Source: Caulobacter sp. FWC26 (lineage in GTDB: Bacteria > Pseudomonadota > Alphaproteobacteria > Caulobacterales > Caulobacteraceae). From it: 64,000 nt of DNA. The notes beneath the pieces are model-generated. The model did not search any database, was not told the origin of the DNA, and worked only from the letters and a program-made list of their open reading frames with translations. Both the position numbers and the translations under genes were made by a program. The DNA lies in the NCBI RefSeq assembly GCF_002742645.2, contig NZ_CP033875.1:620001-684000 (forward strand), given 5' to 3'. Position 1 is the stretch's first letter. The number at the start of each line of letters is the position of its first letter. Of the stretch, positions 57,171-64,000 are shown piece after piece.

Positions 57171-58529
57171 TCAGGCGCCATGGCTGGCTGCCGTTGGCGC
57201 AGCAGACGTTTCGCCGGACATTTGCTTGGCCGCGAAGCCGAAACAGACCACGGATGCGATCATCGTGATCGAAGCGCCCGCGCAGGCGATGTTGAGGCTC
57301 TGAGCGGGGCCGAGGCTGGCGCGAAGCAGATCACTGACGAGTCCCACGGCGAGTGGGCCGAGCCCTAGGCCGATAAGGCTGGTCATGAAGAACAGGATCG
57401 CTGACGCCGTCGCGCGCACACGAGGAGTCGCCAGGACCTGAACCGAGGCGAAGGTCGGGCCGTAGGCCATAGCGTGCAGGAAAACGCCGATCGTGAGCGC
57501 CGCCAGGGCGAGCGGAAAGCTGGGCGCGAATGGCGTAACGCCCAGGAAGGGCGTCGACGCCAGTAGAACCACCATTGGCTGCTTGGCATAGCCCGATACG
57601 CCGCCACGCGCGGCGCGGTCCGCGAGTTTGCCGCCGATCAGGGTTCCCGCGCCGGCGCTGACGCCGATAGCGAGGCCCAGGGCAAGGCCTGCCAGTCCGG
57701 CCGGCCCAAGACCGAGCTCGGCGCCGAGGCGCGTAAGAACCGGGCCGTGGTTGCGCAGGAACACCGAGCCGAAGAAAGCCGACTGGCCATAGTAGGAGAA
57801 GGAGGTCAGGGCGGCCGCCAGGGCGATAAGCCAGAAGGCCGGCTTTTGCCTCAGCTCCGCCAGAGCCGCCGCCAGGGACAACATTTGGCCGGACGCGCGC
57901 GCGAGCCGGGGGCGCAGGCGCCGGGGCTCTCGAAGGGTGAGAGCAGCGATGACCGCGACGCCAACGCCCGGCAGGCCTGCGAGGATGAACGCGGCGCGCC
58001 AGCCCATGGCGTCGACGAGAAGGCCGCCGATCGCCAGCCCCAACAACGAACCCAGCGGAATACCTAACGAATAGAAGGCCAGGGCCGAGGCCAGCTTGGC
58101 GCGCGGCGTGAACTCGGTGATCAGCGAGTGCGCCGCGGGCGTGCAACCGGCTTCGCCCACACCGACGCCGATGCGCGCCAGGATGAGTTGCGGAAAGGTT
58201 CGCGCCAAGCCGCACGTCGCAGTGAAAGCGCTCCAGACCGCCAGGGAGATGGCGATCAGGCGGACGCGGTCACCCTGGTCCGCGAAACGCGCCATCGGTA
58301 AGCCGACGGCGGAGTAGAACAACGCGAAGGCCAGACCGCTCACCGCGCCGATCTGCCAATCGGCCAGATTCAGTTCCGCCTTCATGGGCTCGGCGAGGAT
58401 GGTGATGATCTGGCGATCAAGCATGTTGAGCGCATAGATCAACATGAGAAGGCCAAGCGCGTAGCGCCTATAGCGGTCCGACCATGCAACGGGCGGCGAC
58501 TCGAGTTCTGTTGGATGGGGGTCAGGCAT
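57171..58529 (-). CDS. MFS transporter (spinster-like)
   Basis: A 452-residue 12-helix transporter; start MPDPHPTELESPPVAW. The first helix YALGLLMLIYALNMLDRQIITIL, AEPMKAELNLADWQIG after it, and GVGVGEAGCTPAAHSLITEF near 120 (motif C-like) are typical of spinster-like MFS carriers often found beside degradative monooxygenases. It is divergent from the BVMO-like gene and shares its promoter region containing the 17-bp element. It likely transports the pathway substrate. Confidence 0.88.
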   Translation of the reverse strand: MPDPHPTELESPPVAWSDRYRRYALGLLMLIYALNMLDRQIITILAEPMKAELNLADWQIGAVSGLAFALFYSAVGLPMARFADQGDRVRLIAISLAVWSAFTATCGLARTFPQLILARIGVGVGEAGCTPAAHSLITEFTPRAKLASALAFYSLGIPLGSLLGLAIGGLLVDAMGWRAAFILAGLPGVGVAVIAALTLREPRRLRPRLARASGQMLSLAAALAELRQKPAFWLIALAAALTSFSYYGQSAFFGSVFLRNHGPVLTRLGAELGLGPAGLAGLALGLAIGVSAGAGTLIGGKLADRAARGGVSGYAKQPMVVLLASTPFLGVTPFAPSFPLALAALTIGVFLHAMAYGPTFASVQVLATPRVRATASAILFFMTSLIGLGLGPLAVGLVSDLLRASLGPAQSLNIACAGASITMIASVVCFGFAAKQMSGETSAAPTAASHGA

Positions 58530-58608
58530 GTCGCGCTCGCGGATCGTTTTGCGATCGAACGCTAGGCGGCGCAGCGGTTGGGCGCGCGGCGCCACCGCTT
58601 AGGGATCC

Positions 58609-58625
58609 AATATCGCCTATGTGAT
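58609..58625. promoter_or_regulatory. 17-bp shared promoter element, copy 1
   Basis: AATATCGCCTATGTGAT in the divergent MFS/monooxygenase region, repeated exactly at 62604-62620 in the other divergent region of this cluster. Weakly palindromic (AT...C......G..AT). Likely operator for a common regulator not encoded here. Confidence 0.6.
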
Positions 58626-58709
58626 CTTCCGGGCTGCGAGTGCTTTTCGCCTTGAGCGCGCGGCGACGCCGTCAACGACTGCCCAAGTTGCTTTGGGAGA
58701 CGTTGCGCC

Positions 58710-60335
58710 ATGGACATCAACACTTCCGCGAACCCGAAAGTCCACCGAGCGCAGGCCATCGTTGTGGGCGCCGGATTCGGCGGGATGTACGCGGTCCACA
58801 GGCTGCGCCAGGAAGGCCTGTCGGTGCTCGGCCTGGAAGCAGGCGGCGATGTCGGCGGGACCTGGTACTGGAACCGCTATCCGGGCGCGCGCTGCGACGT
58901 CACCAGCATCGACTACAGTTACGCCTTTTCCCAGGCGATCGAGCAGGAATGGACCTGGAGCGAAGTGTTCGCGGCCGGGTCCGAAATCCTGGCTTACGCC
59001 AACTTCGTCGCCGATAGGCTGGACCTGCGCTCGGCCTACCAGTTCAACACCCGCGTGCGGACAATCGCCTTCGACGACGCCCGTCGCGTGTGGACTCTGA
59101 CCACCGAGCAGGACCAACGGTTCGAGGCGGACTATCTGGTCATGGCGACCGGGCCGCTGTCGCTGCCCAAGCCGGTCGACATCCCGGGCGCTGACCGTTT
59201 CAAGGGCGAGCTCTATCGCTCGGGCAAGTGGCCCCATCACGAGGTCGACTTCCGGGGCAAGCGGGTCGGGGTCGTGGGCACGGGTTCGTCCGGTATCCAG
59301 ATCGTCCCCGTGGTGGCCGAGACCTGCCAGTCGCTGACGGTGTTCCAGCGTACGCCCAGCTTCACCCTGCCGATGCGCAACAAGAAGGTCTCGGACGATT
59401 ACGCCGAGCAGCTGAAGGCCAACATGGCGGGGCTTCGGGCGGTGGCGCGCACCACCTTCACCGGCGGGGTCCGACCGCTATCGACCCGCCCGCTTTTCAG
59501 CATTCCGGTGGAGGAGCGCAACGCGCTGATGGAGGAGGCCTGGGACAGGGGCGCGCTCCATTTCCTGGGCCTGTTCTCGGACCTGCTGACCAACGCCGCC
59601 GCCAACGAGATCGTCGCCGACTTCGTGCGCGACAAGATCAGCCAGACGGTCAAAGACCCCGTGACGGCCGAGAAGCTGAAGCCGCGCGGCTATCCGATCT
59701 ACGCCCGACGTCCGTGCCTCGACACCCACTACTACGAGACGTTCAACCTGCCGCACGTCTCGCTGGTCGACTGCTTCGAAGAGCCGATCACCGAATTCAC
59801 CGACACCGGTCTTCGCACCACCCACAGCGAGGTCGCGTTGGACGTGATCATCATGGCCACCGGCTATGACGCCCTGACCGGGCCGATGCTGGCCATCGAC
59901 ATCACAGGGCGTGACGGCCTGAAGCTCAGCGAGGCCTGGCGCGATGGTCCAAGGTCGTACCTGGCCCTGCTGATGCACGGCTTTCCGAACCTGTTCATCA
60001 TCGGCGGTCCGAACGGTCCCTCGATCCTGGCCAACTATATCCGACTGGACGAGATGAACGTCGATTGGGTGGTGGACTGCATCCTGCACATGCGTCGCGA
60101 GGGACTGGCGACCGTCGAGGCTACGGCTGAGGCGCAGACGCGGTGGAGCCAGACCGTGGGTGAGATCGCCGATCGCACCCTCTATGTGAAGGCCGACACC
60201 TGGTACACCGGGACCAATATCGAAGGTAAGCCGCGCGGGTTCTTCGTCTTCGCCGGCGGCCTCAATCGTTACGCCGAAATCTGCGCCGGCGTGGCGGCGG
60301 CGGGCTACGAGGGCTGCCGCTTCACGCCGCGCTAG
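58710..60335 (+). CDS. Flavin-containing monooxygenase, Baeyer-Villiger (cyclohexanone-monooxygenase) type
   Basis: A 541-residue FAD/NADPH enzyme. FAD motif VVGAGFGGMYAVHRL near residue 18, GGTWYWNRYPGARCDVTS near 49, a second Rossmann motif GVVGTGSSGIQIVP near 188, and FQRTPSFTLPMRN near 210 match CHMO-like BVMOs. The usual fingerprint F-x-G-x3-H-x3-W-P is present as FKGELYRSGKWP at 164-175, with Arg170 where His is normal. The enzyme would insert oxygen beside a ketone in an alicyclic or similar substrate. Confidence 0.88.
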   Translation: MDINTSANPKVHRAQAIVVGAGFGGMYAVHRLRQEGLSVLGLEAGGDVGGTWYWNRYPGARCDVTSIDYSYAFSQAIEQEWTWSEVFAAGSEILAYANFVADRLDLRSAYQFNTRVRTIAFDDARRVWTLTTEQDQRFEADYLVMATGPLSLPKPVDIPGADRFKGELYRSGKWPHHEVDFRGKRVGVVGTGSSGIQIVPVVAETCQSLTVFQRTPSFTLPMRNKKVSDDYAEQLKANMAGLRAVARTTFTGGVRPLSTRPLFSIPVEERNALMEEAWDRGALHFLGLFSDLLTNAAANEIVADFVRDKISQTVKDPVTAEKLKPRGYPIYARRPCLDTHYYETFNLPHVSLVDCFEEPITEFTDTGLRTTHSEVALDVIIMATGYDALTGPMLAIDITGRDGLKLSEAWRDGPRSYLALLMHGFPNLFIIGGPNGPSILANYIRLDEMNVDWVVDCILHMRREGLATVEATAEAQTRWSQTVGEIADRTLYVKADTWYTGTNIEGKPRGFFVFAGGLNRYAEICAGVAAAGYEGCRFTPR

Positions 60336-60381
60336 GCTCTAGACAAACGGGGCGCGGCGATGCGCGCGCCCCGGCCGGACC

Positions 60382-60912
60382 TCAGTCGCGCTGGCCCAGG
60401 AACGCGTAGAGCGGATCATCGGGGAAGCGTCCGCCTACCGGTGTGCGGCCTCCGAAGCGTTCAGGATGGACGCCGGGCGTCGGGGCGGACTTCTCGATCC
60501 AGTCGAAGATCACCTGGCGGGCCGCGATGCGCCATTCGCCATTCCGCTTCTCGAAACGGTCCAGATAGCGGCCGCACATGTGCAGAACGACGAGGGAGCC
60601 GTCGTCGTCCGGTTGCCGGTGCAGGGCGGTGAAGACGGATTCGACCGAGGCGGCGGCCTCGCCTTCGAAGGCGATCATGACATTGTGCACTTGGTGCACG
60701 CCGCGCTCGACATGCGGCAGGATCTTCAGGGCCCAGTCGACGAACTCCGAGGCCGTGCCAATGAAGGAGCCGTGTTGGTCAGGGCCTTCAGGCCAGGCGA
60801 CCGAGCGCAGGGTCGTCTCGTCCATCCGATCGATGCCGCGGCAATAGCGGTACAGGCACTGACGGATCTGCTCGCTGTCCCATAGCTGCTGGAGATTGGG
60901 TTGGTCCGCCAT
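60382..60912 (-). CDS. NTF2/SnoaL-like protein
   Basis: A 176-residue small cone-fold protein: LQQLWDSEQIRQCLYRYCRGIDRMD at the start, FIGTASEFVDWALKIL near 50, MIAFEGEAAASVESVFTALHRQ near 83 and RYLDRFEKRNGEWRIAARQVIFDW near 118. This is the SnoaL_4-like family found with terpenoid- and steroid-degrading clusters, acting as dehydratase, isomerase or hydrolase. It lies 27 bases after the tandem SDR gene on the same strand. Confidence 0.82.
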   Translation of the reverse strand: MADQPNLQQLWDSEQIRQCLYRYCRGIDRMDETTLRSVAWPEGPDQHGSFIGTASEFVDWALKILPHVERGVHQVHNVMIAFEGEAAASVESVFTALHRQPDDDGSLVVLHMCGRYLDRFEKRNGEWRIAARQVIFDWIEKSAPTPGVHPERFGGRTPVGGRFPDDPLYAFLGQRD

Positions 60913-60939
60913 GACAAGGCCTCGAGTAGTGAACGGGGG

Positions 60940-62505
60940 TTACTGGATGTCGCTGGCGTCGCCGGCGTCGCCGAAGGCGGTCCAGCCGCCATCGACGCTG
61001 AGCGTTGCGCCGGCGATGTAGCTGGCGGCGGGGGAGGCCAGGAACGCGATGGCTCGGGCGACTTCCATGGGATCGCCCAGACGGCCGATCGGCGCGCGGC
61101 GCCGGATCTTCTCGAACTGCGCGCGTCCTGCCGACTTGAGCGCAAGCACGGCGGGGGTCTCGATGTATCCGGGCGCGACCGTGTTCACGCGGATTCCGGC
61201 GGGGCCCCATTCGCACGCCAGGCTGCGGCTCATCATCGTTACGGCCGCCTTGGCCGCGCAGTAGGCGTTGCGCTGGGGCAGGGCGCTCAGGCCCGCGATG
61301 GAGCCGAGATTGACGATGACGCCGCCCTGGCTCATCAGGCGCGCGGCGGCTTTGGCGGTCGCCAGCGGGCCGCTGAAGTTGATGTCGTAGACGCTGGTGA
61401 AGTCCTCGGCGGTCTGCTCCAGCGTGGGCTTGAAGACGTCGGCGGCGCCGGCGTTGTTGATCAAGACATCCAGCCTTCCCCAGCGCGCCTGAGCCTGGGC
61501 GAAGGCCGCCTCGACCGCCGCCACGTCGGTGATGTCGGCCTGGACGACGATGTGTTCGTCGCCCAGGGCTTCGGCGAGCGCCTTGGCGCCCTCCGGATCG
61601 CGCTCGATCACCAGCAGGCGGTCGCCGGCGGCGTGAAACAGATCCACGACGCAGCGGCCGATCCCCCGGCCGCCGCCGGTGATCGCGCTGATGCGAGGCT
61701 TGGGAACTTGGGGGCCTGGTGCGGGCCTCGTCGAGGCCGGCCCCGAACCGCCATAGACCGTATAGCCGCCGTCCACGACCAGGGTTGCGCCCACCACATA
61801 GCTGGCGGCGTCGCTGGCCAGGAAGAATGCACCCTCGGCCATCTCCTCGGGTTCGCCCATCCGTCCAAGCGGAATGCGGGAGAGCACGATCGAGGGATCC
61901 AGAATCCCCGCGTCGATCTGGTCCTGGACCATCTGGGTGCGGGTGTAGCCGGGCAGCACGGCGTTGACGCGGACGCCCTTGGCCGCCCACTCGCAGGCCA
62001 GGGTTCGGGTCAGCGAGATCACCGCCGCTTTGCTGGCGCTGTAGCTGGTGCGTCTGGGCAGGGCGACAAGGCCTGCGCCGGAGGCCAGGTTGATGATCGC
62101 GCCGTGGCCTTGCTCAATCATCAGGCGTCCGGCTTCCCGTGCGGCGAGGAAGGCGCCGGTGACGTTGACCGCCTGCAGTCGGGCCACCTCTTCGACCGTC
62201 TGGTCCAGGGTGGCGGTCGGCTGGGGGTCGGTGACGCCAGCGTTGTTGACCAGCACGTCAAGGCGACCGAACGCCCGGCGCGCATGCTCGAACCCTTCGC
62301 GAACCTGGGCCTCGGAGGAGACGTCCATCGCCATCGCGTGGTGATCGGGACCCAGGCTGGCGGCCCGTTCGCGGGCGCGTTCGACGTTTCGGTCGGCGAC
62401 AAGCACGCGGTCACCCGCGCGGGCGAAGCGCTGGCACGCCGCCCAGCCGATGCCATCCGCGCCGCCGGTTACAAGCACCACGCGCGACTGCGCCTTGGAG
62501 GTCAT
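60940..62505 (-). CDS. Tandem short-chain dehydrogenase fusion (two SDR domains)
   Basis: A 521-residue protein made of two complete SDR domains. Domain 1 (residues 1-255): VTGGADGIGWA, NNAG, and NLASGAGLVALPRRTSYSAS-K triad. Domain 2 (about 268-515): ITGGGRGIGRC, NNAG, NLGSIAGLSALPQRNAYCAA-K. Both keep Gly motif, Ser, Tyr and Lys, so both may be active. A linker rich in proline joins them. Could process two alcohol/ketone steps. First gene of a unit with the SnoaL-like gene. Confidence 0.88.
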   Translation of the reverse strand: MTSKAQSRVVLVTGGADGIGWAACQRFARAGDRVLVADRNVERARERAASLGPDHHAMAMDVSSEAQVREGFEHARRAFGRLDVLVNNAGVTDPQPTATLDQTVEEVARLQAVNVTGAFLAAREAGRLMIEQGHGAIINLASGAGLVALPRRTSYSASKAAVISLTRTLACEWAAKGVRVNAVLPGYTRTQMVQDQIDAGILDPSIVLSRIPLGRMGEPEEMAEGAFFLASDAASYVVGATLVVDGGYTVYGGSGPASTRPAPGPQVPKPRISAITGGGRGIGRCVVDLFHAAGDRLLVIERDPEGAKALAEALGDEHIVVQADITDVAAVEAAFAQAQARWGRLDVLINNAGAADVFKPTLEQTAEDFTSVYDINFSGPLATAKAAARLMSQGGVIVNLGSIAGLSALPQRNAYCAAKAAVTMMSRSLACEWGPAGIRVNTVAPGYIETPAVLALKSAGRAQFEKIRRRAPIGRLGDPMEVARAIAFLASPAASYIAGATLSVDGGWTAFGDAGDASDIQ

Positions 62506-62603
62506 TGCGTACTCTGTCTTGCGGGGACGTCGCAGATGACGGCCTTCGAGAAAAACCTAGCAGTGCTCGTCCATGCGCCACGCTGGGGTCCGGGCGACCG
62601 CCA

Positions 62604-62620
62604 AATATCGCCTATGTGAT
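62604..62620. promoter_or_regulatory. 17-bp shared promoter element, copy 2
   Basis: AATATCGCCTATGTGAT, identical to copy 1, in the divergent tandem-SDR/crotonase region, 97 bases before the hydratase start. Confidence 0.6.
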
Positions 62621-62716
62621 GTGGCGCGCGCCGCCCGGCCGGACTCAGGCCACAGCGGCGTGAGCAGCTACCAAGTTCACGAGACGGTCCGCGACCGCCG
62701 ACTGGGCAAGGAGCAA

Positions 62717-63487
62717 ATGATGTCGTGCTTGAAGATTGAGGTCGAAGACTTCGTGGCGACGGTGACGCTGGCCAATCCGCCGGTGAATTCAGCGAGCGTC
62801 GACATGATGCTGGAGCTGACGGCGGCCTTTGACGCTTTCAACGAGAACCCCGACGTCCGCGCGGTGCTGCTGACGGCCGAGGGCAAGACCTTCTGCGCCG
62901 GCGCCGATCTGAAGAACCGCCCGGGTCCCGACGCTCCGGCCGGCACGGCCTTCGCCCGTCAGCGCATGGCGCGCGAGATGAGCTGGTCGATGGTCGAGTG
63001 TAGCAAGCCGATCGTCGTGGCCGTCAACGGCGCGGCCCTGGGCGCGGGTCTGGGCATCGTGGCCAGTTGCGACATCATCGTGGCCTCGGAACGGGCGGTG
63101 TTCGGTCTACCCGAGATCGACGTGGGCCTGGCCGGCGGCGCCAAGCACGCCCTGCGCTTCATTCCCCATTCACTGGCGCGCCGCATGGTGCTGACCGGCT
63201 GGCGCGTTCCGGCCGAAGAGCTGTACCGCCGAGGCCTGATCGAAGCGGCGCTGCCGCATGAGGCGTTTCTCGACTACGCCCGCAACATCGCCAAGGAGAT
63301 CGCCAGCAAGAGCCCCGTCGCCGTCGCTGCGGCCAAGGACAGTCTGAACGTCATCGACAATCTGAGCTTGCGCGACGGTTACCGGTACGAGCAGGGCAAC
63401 ACCTACAAGCTGTCCAAGAGCGAGGACGCCAAGGAAGCGGTGCGGGCCTTCATTGAGAAGCGTCCTCCGGTCTTCCAGGGGCGCTGA
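62717..63487 (+). CDS. Enoyl-CoA hydratase/isomerase family protein
   Basis: A 256-residue crotonase-fold enzyme. Start MMSCLKIEVEDF with AAGGAG just upstream. The CoA/oxyanion region is LLTAEGKTFCAGADLKNR near 55 and VNGAALGAGLGIVASCDIIVASE near 98; GLPEIDVGLAGGAKH follows. The usual catalytic glutamates are not both clear, so isomerase or hydrolase activity is possible. It is divergent from the tandem SDR and is followed by a terminator. Confidence 0.88.
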   Translation: MMSCLKIEVEDFVATVTLANPPVNSASVDMMLELTAAFDAFNENPDVRAVLLTAEGKTFCAGADLKNRPGPDAPAGTAFARQRMAREMSWSMVECSKPIVVAVNGAALGAGLGIVASCDIIVASERAVFGLPEIDVGLAGGAKHALRFIPHSLARRMVLTGWRVPAEELYRRGLIEAALPHEAFLDYARNIAKEIASKSPVAVAAAKDSLNVIDNLSLRDGYRYEQGNTYKLSKSEDAKEAVRAFIEKRPPVFQGR

Positions 63488-63548
63488 CCTGAGGCGGCGC
63501 TCGGCCCTCGGGCAGGGCGTCGGCGCGCCGAGCTTTCCGGCAACAAGA

Positions 63549-63580
63549 AGCCAGCGTCACAGGGTGACGCTGGCTTTTTC
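63549..63580 (+). terminator. Intrinsic terminator after the enoyl-CoA hydratase
   Basis: Perfect 12-bp stem, AGCCAGCGTCAC and GTGACGCTGGCT, loop AGG, followed by TTTTC. Located between convergent genes, so may serve both. Confidence 0.92.
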
Positions 63581-63601
63581 GTTTCAAGATTTCGACGGCC
63601 G

Positions 63602-64000
63602 TCAGGCGTTGGCGATGATCCGGCGCAGCAGTGGAGCGGCCACGCCGGCCGTGTTGCGGACCTTGCTCCAGCGGTTGAGGCTTGCGAGCGGATCGCAGGC
63701 GCCGGTCCTGGCCATGTAGAGCGGTCCGCCGCGCCACTTCGGAAAGCCCAGGATCTTGGTCCAGATCGCGTCGACCAGGCTCGGTGACAGGTCTGGGTGC
63801 GCATCGAGCAAATGCGCCGTGCCGTTGATCGCCGCCGTCAGGCACCGCTCGACAACCACCTCATCGTCGATGGGGGCCCGCGCACAGCGCTGGAAGGTGG
63901 CCGAGGCTTGCAAAAGCCGCTCGACTTCCGGTTCGAAAGTGTAGCGACCATCGCTGCCATGGCGGTACCAGCCTGGCGCATCGCCGCCGCCGGTGCGGCC
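63602..64000 (-). CDS. 3-hydroxyacyl-CoA dehydrogenase/enoyl-CoA hydratase (FadB/FadJ-like), C-terminal part
   Basis: The last 132 codons of a minus-strand gene continuing beyond the window. Reads GRTGGGDAPGWYRHG, the G-x-TG-x-G-x-GWY-like segment near the dehydrogenase C-terminal domain, then VERCLTAAINGTAHLLDAHP, SLVDAIWTKILGFPKWRGG and PLYMARTG, which are typical of the multifunctional beta-oxidation enzymes. It completes the acyl-CoA steps implied by the neighbouring hydratase. Confidence 0.82.
   Translation of the reverse strand, partial: GRTGGGDAPGWYRHGSDGRYTFEPEVERLLQASATFQRCARAPIDDEVVVERCLTAAINGTAHLLDAHPDLSPSLVDAIWTKILGFPKWRGGPLYMARTGACDPLASLNRWSKVRNTAGVAAPLLRRIIANA

Overview
The window is a high-GC alphaproteobacterial chromosome segment. 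Its gene content and style (polyhydroxybutyrate phaA-phaB, a DUF4908 secreted protein, a large TonB-dependent receptor, dense ATGA-overlapping operons) point to Caulobacter or a close relative. This assignment rests on protein style, not on a database comparison.

Layout. 1-18.2 kb is ordinary core chromosome: phaA-phaB; a LacI regulator; a cupin/glyoxalase II operon divergent from a methyltransferase; a P-II protein; a phospholipase D-like protein; a metX-metW-endonuclease/phosphatase operon; a phosphatase/DUF952/pyrD/DedA-like/histidine kinase operon; and a gamma-glutamyltransferase. A tRNA-Arg(ACG) gene at 18204-18280 marks the left edge of a genomic island of about 17.7 kb. A 21-bp exact copy of the tRNA 3' end recurs at 35924-35944, beside a tyrosine integrase, so both attachment sites are visible. 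The island has lower and patchier GC. It carries a DUF4297-like nuclease with a Rad50-like ABC ATPase that is cut off by an IS21-family element, a putative HUH (rolling-circle) Rep-like protein, an AbiJ-NTD4-type protein, a dual-specificity phosphatase, a serine recombinase with an unusual C-terminus, a possible GIY-YIG protein, an SRAP (HMCES/YedK) protein, a McrA-like HNH endonuclease, and several unknowns.

36.2-57 kb is an accessory catabolic locus: a serine hydrolase, a PRC-barrel protein, a TonB receptor, a DUF5695 protein, a GH127 beta-L-arabinofuranosidase, an Ldh2-family reductase, a DUF885 peptidase, a decayed GH43-like remnant, a GntR/FCD regulator, 4-hydroxyproline 2-epimerase, a hydroxyproline-pathway deaminase, a D-hydroxyproline oxidase/dehydrogenase, an M24 aminopeptidase and an amino-acid permease. 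Six near-palindromic sites resembling ATCGTATACGAT lie in the promoter regions of this block. I read the block as one regulon for taking up and digesting arabinosylated, hydroxyproline-rich plant glycoproteins (extensin type) and catabolising the released hydroxyproline. This is the most interesting system here.

57.2-64 kb is a second catabolic cluster: an MFS transporter, a Baeyer-Villiger-type flavin monooxygenase, an NTF2/SnoaL-like protein, a tandem SDR fusion, an enoyl-CoA hydratase, and the end of a 3-hydroxyacyl-CoA dehydrogenase that continues beyond the window. Both divergent promoter regions share an identical 17-bp element, suggesting one regulator for degradation of an unidentified (probably alicyclic) compound.
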